Part shown: positions 34,574 through 48,120 of the stretch, piece by piece | How the letters are laid out: each line of letters begins with the position of its first letter | Numbering within the stretch: position 1 is the first letter of the stretch | Source: Tipula vernalis | Lineage: Eukaryota > Arthropoda > Insecta > Diptera > Tipulidae | Length of the DNA stretch: 64,000 nt | Assembly (NCBI GenBank): GCA_958295665.1 | Contig: OY282560.1 | Coordinates: forward strand, 42,409,044-42,473,043 | Direction of reading: 5' to 3' | The notes under the pieces: model-generated | Database searches by the model: none | What the model was told of the DNA's origin: nothing | What the model saw: only the letters and a program-made list of their open reading frames with translations | Program-made: the position numbers and the translations under genes

Positions 34574-36263
34574 ATGTATGGAAATAATCAACCAATTTTA
34601 ATGCGGTTTGGCAAAACAATTACAAGTCCCGAGACCTATCATTTGAAGTATCATGAACCGTAATCGGAGCACAATTGCAGATTTCGGATTTTTACAGCTC
34701 TGAATCGGCTGAGCTATAGTAAGGTGATTTTCTTCGAATCGAACGTTCTTCGAAATGTATGGTATAGCAATTACAGGTCTCGTGACCTATCATTTAACGT
34801 ATCAAGAACCGCAATCGGAGCACAATTGCAGATTTCGGATTTTTACAGCTCTGAATCGGCTGAGCTATAGTAAGGTGATTTTCTTCGAATCGATTTTTCT
34901 GTGAAATGTATGGAAATAATCAACCAATTTTAATGCGGTTTGGCAAAACAATTTCAAGTCCCGAGACCTATCATTTGAGGTATCAAGAACCGCAATCGGA
35001 GCACAATTGCAGATTTCGGATTTTTACAACTCTGAATCGGCTGAGCTATAGTAAGGTGATTTTCTTCGAATCGAACTTTCTTCGAAATGTATAGTATAGC
35101 AATTACAGGTCTCATGACCTATCATTTAAGGTGTCAAGAACCGCAATCGGAGCACAATTGCAGATTTCGGATTTTTACAGCTCTGAATCGGCTGAGCTAT
35201 AGTAAGGTGATTTTCTTCGAATCGATTTTTCTGTGAAATGTATGGAAATAATCAACCAATTTTAATGCGGTTTGGCAAAACAATTTCAAGTCCCGAGACC
35301 TATCATTTGAGGTATCAAGAACCGCAATCGGAGCACAATTGCAGATTTCGGATTTTTACAACTCTGAATCGGCTGAGCTATAGTAAGGTGATTTTCTTCG
35401 AATCGAACTTTCTTCGAAATGTATGGTATAGCAATTACAGGTCTCATGACCTATCATTTAAGGTGTCAAGAACCGCAATCGGAGCACAATTGCAGATTTC
35501 GGATTTTTACAGCTCTGAATCGGCTGAGCTATAGTAAGGTGATTTTCTTCGAATCGATTTTTCTGTGAAATGTATGGAAATAATCAACCAATTTTAATGC
35601 GGTTTGGCAAAACAATTACAAGTCCCGAGACCTATCATTTGAAGTATCAAGAACCGCAATCGGAGCACAATTGCAGATTTCGGATTTTTACAGCTCTGAA
35701 TCGGCTGAGCTATAGTAAGGTGATTTTCTTCGAATCGATTTTTCTGTGAAATGTATGGAAATAATCAACCAATTTTAATGCGGTTTGGCAAAACAATTAC
35801 AAGTCCCGAGACCTATCATTTGAGGTATCAAGAACCGCAATCGGAGCACAATTGCAGATTTCGGATTTTTACAGCTCTGAATCGGCTGAGCTATAGTAAG
35901 GTGATTTTCTTCGAATCGATTTTTCTGTGAAATGTATGGAAATAATCAACCAATTTTAATGCGGTTTGGCAAAACAATTACAAGTCCCGAGACCTATCAT
36001 TTGAGGTATCAAGAACCGCAATCGGAGCACAATTGCAGATTTCGGATTTTTACAACTCTGAATCGGCTGAGCTATAGTAAGGTGATTTTCTTCGAATCGA
36101 ACTTTCTTCGAAATGTATGGTATAGCAATTACAGGTCTCATGACCTATCATTTAAGGTGTCAAGAACCGCAATCGGAGCACAATTGCAGATTTCGGATTT
36201 TTACAGCTCTGAATCGGCTGAGCTATAGTAAGGTGATTTTCTTCGAATCGATTTTTCTGTGAA

Positions 36264-38315
36264 ATGTATGGAAATAATCAACCAATTTTAATGCGGTTTG
36301 GCAAAACAATTACAAGTCCCGAGACCTATCATTTGAGGTATCAAGAACCGCAATCGGAGCACAATTGCAGATTTCGGATTTTTACAACTCTGAATCGGCT
36401 GAGCTATAGTAAGGTGATTTTCTTCGAATCGAACTTTCTTCGAAATGTATGGTATAGCAATTACAGGTCTCATGACCTATCATTTAAGGTGTCAAGAACC
36501 GCAATCGGAGCACAATTGCAGATTTCGAATTTTTACAGCTCTGAATCGGCTGAGCTATAGTAAGGTGATTTTCTTCGAATCGATTTTTCTGTGAAATGTA
36601 TGGAAATAATCAACCAATTTTAATGCGGTTTGGCAAAACAATTACAAGTCCCGAGACCTATCATTTGAGGTATCAAGAACCGCAATCGGAGCACAATTGC
36701 AGATTTCGGATTTTTACAGCTCTGAATCGGCTGAGCTATAGTAAGGTGATTTTCTTCGAATCGATTTTTCTGTGAAATGTATGGAAATAATCAACCAATT
36801 TTAATGCGGTTTGGCAAAACAATTACAAGTCCCGAGACCTATCATTTGAGGTATCAAGAACCGCAATCGGAGCACAATTGCAGATTTCGGATTTTTACAG
36901 CTCTGAATCGGCTGAGCTATAGTAAGGTGATTTTCTTCGAATCGAACTTTCTTCGAAATGTATGGTATAGCAATTACAGGTCTCATGACCTATCATTTAA
37001 GGTGTCAAGAACCGCAATCGGAGCACAATTGCAGATTTCGGATTTTTACAGCTCTGAATCGGCTGAGCTATAGTAAGGTGATTTTCTTCGAATCGATTTT
37101 TCTGTGAAATGTATGGAAATAATCAACCAATTTTAATGCGGTTTGGCAAAACAATTACAAGTCCCGAGACCTATCATTTGAGGTATCAAGAACCGCAATC
37201 GGAGCACAATTGCAGATTTCGGATTTTTACAGCTCTGAATCGGCTGAGCTATAGTAAGGTGATTTTCTTCGAATCGATTTTTCTGTGAAATGTATGGAAA
37301 TAATCAACCAATTTTAATGCGGTTTGGCAAAACAATTACAAGTCCCGAGACCTATCATTTGAGGTATCAAGAACCGCAATCGGAGCACAATTGCAGATTT
37401 CGGATTTTTACAGCTCTGAATCGGCTGAGCTATAGTAAGGTGATTTTCTTCGAATCGAACTTTCTTCGAAATGTATGGTATAGCAATTACAGGTCTCATG
37501 ACCTATCATTTAAGGTGTCAAGAACCGCAATCGGAGCACAATTGCAGATTTCGAATTTTTACAGCTCTGAATCGGCTGAGCTATAGTAAGGTGATTTTCT
37601 TCGAATCGATTTTTCTGTGAAATGTATGGAAATAATCAACCAATTTTAATGCGGTTTGGCAAAACAATTACAAGTCCCGAGACCTATCATTTGAGGTATC
37701 AAGAACCGCAATCGGAGCACAATTGCAGATTTCGGATTTTTACAGCTCTGAATCGGCTGAGCTATAGTAAGGTGATTTTCTTCGAATCGATTTTTCTGTG
37801 AAATGTATGGAAATAATCAACCAATTTTAATGCGGTTTGGCAAAACAATTACAAGTCCCGAGACCTATCATTTGAGGTATCAAGAACCGCAATCGGAGCA
37901 CAATTGCAGATTTCGGATTTTTACAGCTCTGAATCGGCTGAGCTATAGTAAGGTGATTTTCTTCGAATCGAACTTTCTTCGAAATGTATGGTATAGCAAT
38001 TACAGGTCTCATGACCTATCATTTAAGGTGTCAAGAACCGCAATCGGAGCACAATTGCAGATTTCGAATTTTTACAGCTCTGAATCGGCTGAGCTATAGT
38101 AAGGTGATTTTCTTCGAATCGATTTTTCTGTGAAATGTATGGAAATAATCAACCAATTTTAATGCGGTTTGGCAAAACAATTACAAGTCCCGAGACCTAT
38201 CATTTGAGGTATCAAGAACCGCAATCGGAGCACAATTGCAGATTTCGGATTTTTACAACTCTGAATCGGCTGAGCTATAGTAAGGTGATTTTCTTCGAAT
38301 CGATTTTTCTGTGAA
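36264..38315 (+). repeat. Four tandem 513-bp A-B-A trimers
   Basis: Units start at 36264, 36777, 37290 and 37803, each A, B, A, with exact 513-bp spacing. Confidence 0.9.
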
Positions 38316-41300
38316 ATGTATGGAAATAATCAACCAATTTTAATGCGGTTTGGCAAAACAATTACAAGTCCCGAGACCTATCATTTGAGGTATCAAGAAC
38401 CGCAATCGGAGCACAATTGCAGATTTCGGATTTTTACAGCTCTGAATCGGCTGAGCTATAGTAAGGTGATTTTCTTCGAATCGATTTTTCTGTGAAATGT
38501 ATGGAAATAATCAACCAATTTTAATGCGGTTTGGCATAACAATTACAAGTCCCGAGACCTATCATTTGAGGTATCAAGAACCGCAATCGGAGCACAATTG
38601 CAGATTTCGGATTTTTACAACTCTGAATCGGCTGAGCTATAGTAAGGTGATTTTCTTCGAATCGAACTTTCTTCGAAATGTATGGTATAGCAATTACAGG
38701 TCTCATGACCTATCATTTAAGGTGTCAAGAACCGCAATCGGAGCACAATTGCAGATTTCGAATTTTTACAGCTCTGAATCGGCTGAGCTATAGTAAGGTG
38801 ATTTTCTTCGAATCGATTTTTCTGTGCAATGTATGGAAATAATCAACCAATTTTAATGCGGTTTGGCAAAACAATTACAAGTCCCGAGACCTATCATTTG
38901 AGGTATCAAGAACCGCAATCGGAGCACAATTGCAGATTTCGGATTTTTACAGCTCTGAATCGGCTGAGCTATAGTAAGGTGATTTTCTTCGAATCGATTT
39001 TTCTGTGAAATGTATGGAAATAATCAACCAATTTTAATGCGGTTTGGCAAAACAATTACAAGTCCCGAGACCTATCATTTGAGGTATCAAGAACCGCAAT
39101 CGGAGCACAATTGCAGATTTCGGATTTTTACAGCTCTGAATCGGCTGAGCTATAGTAAGGTGATTTTCTTCGAATCGAACTTTCTTCGAAATGTATGGTA
39201 TAGCAATTACAGGTCTCATGACCTATCATTTAAGGTGTCAAGAACCGCAATCGGAGCACAATTGCAGATTTCGGATTTTTACAGCTCTGAATCGGCTGAG
39301 CTATGGTAAGGTGATTTTCTCCGAATCGATTTTTCTGTGAAATGTATGGAAATAATTAACCAATTTTAATGCGGTTTGGCAAAACAATTACAAGTCCCGA
39401 GACCTATCATTTGAGGTATCAAGAACCGCAATCGGAGCACAATTGCAGATTTCGGATTTTTACAACTCTGAATCGGCTGAGCTATAGTAAGGTGATTTTC
39501 TTCGAATCGAACTTTCTTCGAAATGTATGGTATAGCAATTACAGGTCTCATGACCTATCATTTAAGGTGTCAAGAACCGCAATCGGAGCACAATTGCAGA
39601 TTTCGAATTTTTACAGCTCTGAATCGGCTGAGCTATAGTAAGGTGATTTTCTTCGAATCGATTTTTCTGTGAAATGTATGGAAATAATCAACCAATTTTA
39701 ATGCGGTTTGGCAAAACAATTACAAGTCCCGAGACCTATCATTTGAGGTATCAAGAACCGCAATCGGAGCACAATTGCAGATTTCGGATTTTTACAACTC
39801 TGAATCGGCTGAGCTATAGTAAGGTGATTTTCTTCGAATCGAACTTTCTTCGAAATGTATGGTATAGCAATTACAGGTCTCATGACCTATCATTTAAGGT
39901 GTCAAGAACCGCAATCGGAGCACAATTGCAGATTTCGGATTTTTACAGCTCTGAATCGGCTGAGCTATAGTAAGGTGATTTTCTTCGAATCGATTTTTCT
40001 GTGAAATGTATGGTATAGCAATTACAGGTCTCATGACCTATCATTTAAGGTGTCAAGAACCGCAATCGGAGCACAATTGCAGATTTCGAATTTTTACAGC
40101 TCTGAATCGGCTGAGCTATAGTAAGGTGATTTTCTTCGAATCGAACTTTCTGTGAAATGTATGGAAATAATCAACCAATTTTAATGCGGTTTGGCAAAAC
40201 AATTACAAGTCCCGAGACCTATCATTTGAGGTATCAAGAACCGCAATCGGAGCACAATTGCAGATTTCGGATTTTTACAGCTCTGAATCGGCTGAGCTAT
40301 AGTAAGGTGATTTTCTTCGAATCGATTTTTCTGTGAAATGTATGGAAATAATCAACCAATTTTAATGCGGTTTGGCATAACAATTACAAGTCCCGAGACC
40401 TATCATTTGAGGTATCAAGAACCGCAATCGGAGCACAATTGCAAATTTCGGATTTTTACAGCTCTGAATCGGCTGAGCTATAGTAAGGTGATTTTCTTCG
40501 AATCGATTTTTCTGTGAAATGTATGGAAATAATCAACCAATTTTAATGCGGTTTAGCATAACAATTACAAGTCCCGAGACCTATCATTTAAGGTATCAAG
40601 AACCGCAATCGGAGCACAATTGCAGATTTCGGATTTTTACAGCTCTGAATCGGCTGAGCTATAGTAAGGTGATTTTCTTCGAATCGAACTTTCTGTGAAA
40701 TGTATGGAAATAATCAACCAATTTTAATGCGGTTTGGCAAAACAATTACAAGTCCCGAGCCCTATCATTTGAGGTATCAAGAACCGCAATCGGAGCACAA
40801 TTGCAGATTTCGGATTTTTACAGCTCTGAATCGGCTGAGCTATAGTAAGGTGATTTTCTTCGAATCGATTTTTCTGTGAAATGTATGGAAATAATCAACC
40901 AATTTTAATGCGGTTTGGCAAAACAATTACAAGTCCCGAGACCTATCATTTGAGGTATCAAGAACCGCAATCGGAGCACAATTGCAGATTTCGGATTTTT
41001 ACAGCTCTGAATCGGCTGAGCTATAGTAAGTTGATTTTCTTCGAATCGAAATTTCTGTGAAATGTATGGAAATAATCAACCAATTTTAATGCGGTTTGGC
41101 AAAACAATTACAAGTCCCGAGACCTATCATTTGAGGTATCAAGAACCGCAATCGGAGCACAATTGCAGATTTCGGATTTTTACAGCTCTGAATCGGCTGA
41201 GCTATAGTAAGGTGATTTTCTTCGAATCGAACTTTCTTCGAAATGTACGGTATAGCAATTACAGGTCTCGTGACCTATCATTTAAGGTATCAAGAACCGC

Positions 41301-42782
41301 AATCGGAGCACAATTGCAGATTTCGGATTTTTACAGCTCTGAATCGGCTGAGCCTGATTTTCTTCAGCTCTGATTTTCTTCGAATCGAACTTTCTGTGAA
41401 ATGTATGAAAATAATCAACCAATTTTAATGCGGTTTGGCAAAACAATTACAAGTCCCGAGACCTATCATTTGAGGTATCAAGAACCGCAATCGGAGCACA
41501 ATTGCAGATTTCGGATTTTTACAGCTCTGAATCGGCTGAGCTATAGTAAGGTGATTTTCTTCGAATCGATTTTTCTGTGAAATGTATGGAAATAATCAAC
41601 CAATTTTAATGCGGTTTGGCAAAACAATTACAAGTCCCGAGACCTATCATTTGAGGTATCAAGAACCGCAATCGGAGCACAATTGCAGATTTCGGATTTT
41701 TACAGCTCTGAATCGGCTGAGCTATAGTAAGGTGATTTTCTTCGAATCGAACTTTCTTCGAAATGTATGGTATAGCAATTACAGGTCTCATGACCTATCA
41801 TTTAAGGTGTCAAGAACCGCAATCGGAGCACAATTGCAGATATCGGATTTTTACAGCTCTGAATCGGCTGAGCTATAGTAAGGTGATTTTCTTCGAATCG
41901 AACTTTCTTCGAAATGTACGGTATAGCAATTACAGGTCTCGTGACCTATCATTTAAGGTATCAAGAACCGCAATCGGAGCACAATTGCAGATTTCGGATT
42001 TTTACAGCTCTGAATCGGCTGAGCTATAGTAAGGTGATTTTCTTCGAATCGATTTTTCCGTGAAATGAATGGAAATAATCAACCAATTTTAATGCGGTTT
42101 GGCAAAACAATTACAAGTCCCGAGACCTATCATTTGAGGTATCAAGAACCGCAATCGGAGCACAATTGCAGATTTCGGATTTTTACAGCTCTGAATCGGC
42201 TGAGCTATAGTAAGGTGATTTTCTTCGAATCGATTTTTCTGTGAAATGTATGGAAATAATCAACCAATTTTAATGCGGTTTGGCAAAACAATTACAAGTC
42301 CCGAGACCTATCATTTAAGGTATCAAGAACCGCAATCGGAGCACAATTGCAGATTTCGGATTTTTACAGCTCTGAATCGGCTGAGCTATAGTAAGGTGAT
42401 TTTCTTCGAATCGATTTTTCTGTGAAATGTATGGAAATAATCAACCAATTTTAATGCGGTTTGGCATAACAATTACAAGTCCCGAGACCTATCATTTAAG
42501 GTATCAAGAACCGCAATCGGAGCACAATTGCAGATTTCGGATTTTTACAGCTCTGAATCGGCTGAGCTATAGTAAGGTGATTTTCTTCGAATCGAACTTT
42601 CTGTGAAATGTATGGAAATAATCAACCAATTTTAATGCGGTTTGGCAAAACAATTACAAGTCCCGAGACCTATCATTTGAGGTGTCAAGAACCGCAATCG
42701 GAGCACAATTGCAGATTTCGGATTTTTACAGCTCTGAATCGGCTGAGCTATAGTAAGGTGATTTTCTTCGAATCGATTTTTC

Positions 42783-45185
42783 TGTGAAATGTATGGAAAT
42801 AATCAACCAATTTTAATGCGGTTTGGCATAACAATTACAAGTCCCGAGACCTATCATTTAAGGTATCAAGAACCGCAATCGGAGCACAATTGCAGATTTC
42901 GGATTTTTACAGCTCTGAATCGGCTGAGCTATAGTAAGGTGATTTTCTTCGAATCGAACTTTCTGTGAAATGTATGGAAATAATCAACCAATTTTAATGC
43001 GGTTTGGCAAAACAATTACAAGTCCCGAGACCTATCATTTGAGGTATCAAGAACCGCAATCGGAGCACAATTGCAGATTTCGGATTTTTACAGCTCTGAA
43101 TCGGCTGAGCTATAGTAAGGTGATTTTCTTCGAATCGATTTTTCCGTGAAATGAATGGAAATAATCAACCAATTTTAATGCGGTTTGGCAAAACAATTAC
43201 AAATCCCGAGACCTATCATTTGAGGTATCAAGAACCGCAATCGGAGCACAATTGCAGATTTCGGATTTTTACAGCTCTGAATCGGCTGAGCTATAGTAAG
43301 GTGATTTTCTTCGAATCGAACTTTCTTCGAAATGTACGGTATAGCAATTACAGGTCTCGTGACCTATCATTTGAGGTATCAAGAACCGCAATCGGAGCAC
43401 AATTGCAGATTTCGGATTTTTACAGCTCTGAATCGGCTGAGCTATAGTAAGGTGATTTTCTTCGAATCGAACTTTCTTCGAAATGTATGGTATAGCAATT
43501 ACAGGTCTCGTGACCTATCATTTAAGGTATCAAGAACCGCAATCGGAGCACAATTGCAGATTTCGGATTTTTACAGCTCTGAATCGGCTGAGCTATAGTA
43601 AGGTGATTTTCTTCGAATCGATTTTTCTGTGAAATGTATGGAAATAATCAACCAATTTTAATGCGGTTTGGCATAACAATTACAAGTCCCGAGACCTATC
43701 ATTTGAGGTATCAAGAACCGCAATCGGAGCACAATTGCAGATTTCGGATTTTTACAGCTCTGAATCGGCTGAGCTATAGTAAGGTGATTTTCTTCGAATC
43801 GATTTTTCTGTGAAATGTATGGAAATAATCAACCAATTTTAATGCGGTTTGGCATAACAATTACAAGTCCCGAGACCTATCATTTAAGGTATCAAGAACC
43901 GCAATCGGAGCACAATTGCAGATTTCGGATTTTTACAGCTCTGAATCGGCTGAGCTATAGTAAGGTGATTTTCTTCGAATCGAACTTTCTTCGAAATGTA
44001 TGGAAATAATCAACCAATTTTAATGCGGTTTGGCAAAACAATTACAAGTCCCGAGACCTATCATTTGAGGTATCAAGAACCGCAATCGGAGCACAATTGC
44101 AGATTTCGGATTTTTACAGCTCTGAATCGGCTGAGCTATAGTAAGGTGATTTTCTTCGAATCGATTTTTCTGTGAAATGTATGGAAATAATCAACCAATT
44201 TTAATGCGGTTTGGCAAAACAATTACAAGTCCCGAGACCTATCATTTGAGGTATCAAGAACCGCAATCGGAGCACAATTGCAGATTTCGGATTTTTACAG
44301 CTCTGAATCGGCTGAGCTATAGTAAGGTGATTTTCTTCGAATCGATTTTTCTGTGAAATGTATGGAAATAATCAACCAATTTTAATGCGGTTTGGCATAA
44401 CAATTACAAGTCCCGAGACCTATCAGTTGAGGTATCAAGAACCGCAATCGGAGCACAATTGCAGATTTCGGATTTTTACAGCTCTGAATCGGCTGAGCTA
44501 TAGTAAGGTGATTTTCTTCGAATCGAACTTTCTTCGAAATGTATGGTATAGCAATTACAGGTTTCATGACCTATCATTTAAGGTGTCAAGAACCGCAATC
44601 GGAGCACAATTGCAGATTTCGGATTTTTACAGCTCTGAATCGGCTGAGCTATAGTAAGGTGATTTTCTTCGAATCGATTTTTCTGTGAAATGTATGGAAA
44701 TAATCAACCAATTTTAATGCGCTTTGGCAAAACAATTACAAGTCCCGAGACCTATCATTTGAGGTATCAAGAACCGCAATCGGAGCACAATTGCAGATTT
44801 CGGATTTTTACAGCTCTGAATCGGCTGAGCTGTAAGGTGATTTTCTTCGAATCGAACTTTCTTCGAAATGTACGGTATAGCAATTACAGGTCTCGTGACC
44901 TATCATTTAAGGTATCAAGAACCGCAATCGGAGCACAATTGCAGATTTCGGATTTTTACAGCTCTGAATCGGCTGAGCTATAGTAAGGTGATTTTCTTCG
45001 AATCGAACTTTCTGTGAAATGTATGGAAATAATCAACCAATTTTAATGCGGTTTGGCAAAACAATTACAAGTCCCGAGACCTATCATTTGAGGTATCAAG
45101 AACCGCAATCGGAGCACAATTGCAGATTTCGGATTTTTACAGCTCTGAATCGGCTGAGCTATAGTAAGGTGATTTTCTTCGAATC
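42783..45185 (+). repeat. Segmental duplication within satellite, copy 1
   Basis: About 2.4 kb matching 48121-50523 at a constant offset of 5,338 bp. Shared rare marks: CCGTGAAATGAATGG (43151), A with a B-type linker (43996), TATCAGTTGAGG (44423), GCGCTTTGGC (44719) and a 3-bp deletion GAGCTGTAAGG (44828). The offset equals 22 A plus 9 B monomers minus that 3-bp deletion. Confidence 0.9.
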
Positions 45186-45199
45186 GATTTTTCTGTGAA

Positions 45200-47764
45200 A
45201 TGTATGGAAATAATCAACCAATTTTAATGCGGTTTGGCAAAACAATTACAAGTCCCGAGACCTATCATTTGAGGTATCAAGAACCGCAATCGGAGCACAA
45301 TTGCAGATTTCGGATTTTTACAGCTCTGAATCGGCTGAGCTATAGTAAGGTGATTTTCTTCGAATCGAACTTTCTTCGAAATGTATGGTATAGCAATTAC
45401 AGGTCTCATGACCTATCATTTAAGGTGTCAAGAACCGCAATCGGAGCACAATTGCAGATTTCGGATTTTTACAGCTCTGAATCGGCTGAGCTATAGTAAG
45501 GTGATTTTCTTCGAATCGATTTTTCTGTGAAATGTATGGAAATAATCAACCAATTTTAATGCGGTTTGGCAAAACAATTACAAGTCCCGAGACCTATCAT
45601 TTGAGGTATCAAGAACCGCAATCGGAGCACAATTGCAGATTTCGGATTTTTACAGCTCTGAATCGGCTGAGCTATAGTAAGGTGATTTTCTTCGAATCGA
45701 TTTTTCTGTGAAATGTATGGAAATAATCAACCAATTTTAATGCGGTTTGGCAAAACAATTACAAGTCCCGAGACCTATCATTTGAGGTATCAAGAACCGC
45801 AATCGGAGCACAATTGCAGATTTCGGATTTTTACAGCTCTGAATCGGCTGAGCTATAGTAAGGTGATTTTCTTCGAATCGAACTTTCTTCGAAATGTATG
45901 GTATAGCAATTACAGGTCTCATGACCTATCATTTAAGGTGTCAAGAACCGCAATCGGAGCACAATTGCAGATTTCGGATTTTTACAGCTCTGAATCGGCT
46001 GAGCTATAGTAAGGTGATTTTCTTCGAATCGATTTTTCTGTGAAATGTATGGAAATAATCAACCAATTTTAATGCGGTTTGGCAAAACAATTACAAGTCC
46101 CGAGACCTATCATTTGAGGTATCAAGAACCGCAATCGGAGCACAATTGCAGATTTCGGATTTTTACAGCTCTGAATCGGCTGAGCTATAGTAAGGTGATT
46201 TTCTTCGAATCGATTTTTCTGTGAAATGTATGGAAATAATCAACCAATTTTAATGCGGTTTGGCAAAACAATTACAAGTCCCGAGACCTATCATTTGAGG
46301 TATCAAGAACCGCAATCGGAGCACAATTGCAGATTTCGGATTTTTACAGCTCTGAATCGGCTGAGCTATAGTAAGGTGATTTTCTTCGAATCGAACTTTC
46401 TTCGAAATGTATGGTATAGCAATTACAGGTCTCATGACCTATCATTTAAGGTGTCAAGAACCGCAATCGGAGCACAATTGCAGATTTCGAATTTTTACAG
46501 CTCTGAATCGGCTGAGCTATAGTAAGGTGATTTTCTTCGAATCGATTTTTCTGTGAAATGTATGGAAATAATCAACCAATTTTAATGCGGTTTGGCAAAA
46601 CAATTACAAGTCCCGAGACCTATCATTTGAGGTATCAAGAACCGCAATCGGAGCACAATTGCAGATTTCGGATTTTTACAGCTCTGAATCGGCTGAGCTA
46701 TAGTAAGGTGATTTTCTTCGAATCGATTTTTCTGTGAAATGTATGGAAATAATCAACCAATTTTAATGCGGTTTGGCAAAATAATTACAAGTCCCGAGAC
46801 CTATCATTTGAGGTATCAAGAACCGCAATCGGAGCACAATTGCAGATTTCGGATTTTTACAGCTCTGAATCGGCTGAGCTATAGTAAGGTGATTTTCTTC
46901 GAATCGAACTTTCTTCGAAATGTATGGTATAGCAATTACAGGTCTCATGACCTATCATTTAAGGTGTCAAGAACCGCAATCGGAGCACAATTGCAGATTT
47001 CGAATTTTTACAGCTCTGAATCGGCTGAGCTATAGTAAGGTGATTTTCTTCGAATCGATTTTTCTGTGCAATGTATGGAAATAATCAACCAATTTTAATG
47101 CGGTTTGGCAAAACAATTACAAGTCCCGAGACCTATCATTTGAGGTATCAAGAACCGCAATCGGAGCACAATTGCAGATTTCGGATTTTTACAGCTCTGA
47201 ATCGGCTGAGCTATAGTAAGGTGATTTTCTTCGAATCGATTTTTCTGTGAAATGTATGGAAATAATCAACCAATTTTAATGCGGTTTGGCAAAACAATTA
47301 CAAGTCCCGAGACCTATCATTTGAGGTATCAAGAACCGCAATCGGAGCACAATTGCAGATTTCGGATTTTTACAGCTCTGAATCGGCTGAGCTATAGTAA
47401 GGTGATTTTCTTCGAATCGAACTTTCTTCGAAATGTATGGTATAGCAATTACAGGTCTCATGACCTATCATTTAAGGTGTCAAGAACCGCAATCGGAGCA
47501 CAATTGCAGATTTCGAATTTTTACAGCTCTGAATCGGCTGAGCTATAGTAAGGTGATTTTCTTCGAATCGATTTTTCTGTGAAATGTATGGAAATAATCA
47601 ACCAATTTTAATGCGGTTTGGCAAAACAATTACAAGTCCCGAGACCTATCATTTGAGGTATCAAGAACCGCAATCGGAGCACAATTGCAGATTTCGGATT
47701 TTTACAACTCTGAATCGGCTGAGCTATAGTAAGGTGATTTTCTTCGAATCGATTTTTCTGTGAA
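45200..47764 (+). repeat. Five tandem 513-bp A-B-A trimers
   Basis: Units start at 45200, 45713, 46226, 46739 and 47252 with exact 513-bp spacing. The A at 47071 shares the rare CTGTGCAATG linker with the A at 38829 in the earlier trimer region, which links the two blocks. Confidence 0.9.
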
Positions 47765-48120
47765 ATGTATGGAAATAATCAACCAATTTTAATGCGGTTT
47801 GGCAAAACAATTACAAGTCCCGAGACCTATCATTTGAGGTATCAAGAACCGCAATCGGAGCACAATTGCAGATTTCGGATTTTTACAGCTCTGAATCGGC
47901 TGAGCTATAGTAAGGTGATTTTCTTCGAATCGATTTTTCTGTGAAATGTATGGAAATAATCAACCAATTTTAATGCGGTTTGGCATAACAATTACAAGTC
48001 CCGAGACCTATCATTTGAGGTATCAAGAACCGCAATCGGAGCACAATTGCAAATTTCGGATTTTTACAGCTCTGAATCGGCTGAGCTATAGTAAGGTGAT
48101 TTTCTTCGAATCGAACTTTC

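Larger units (their letters stand above)
16314..35569 (+). repeat. Satellite domain 1: AB dimers (332-bp period)
   Basis: Alternation of A and B gives a 332-bp higher-order unit. My tally is 58 A and 58 B. Departures are single extra A monomers (17974, 24252, 26425, 33065), ABB trimers of 483 bp (18819, 20962, 22109, 27964, 31767, 32250) and one AAA run (27602-27964). Neighbouring dimers share diagnostic variants in blocks, showing local homogenisation. Confidence 0.9.
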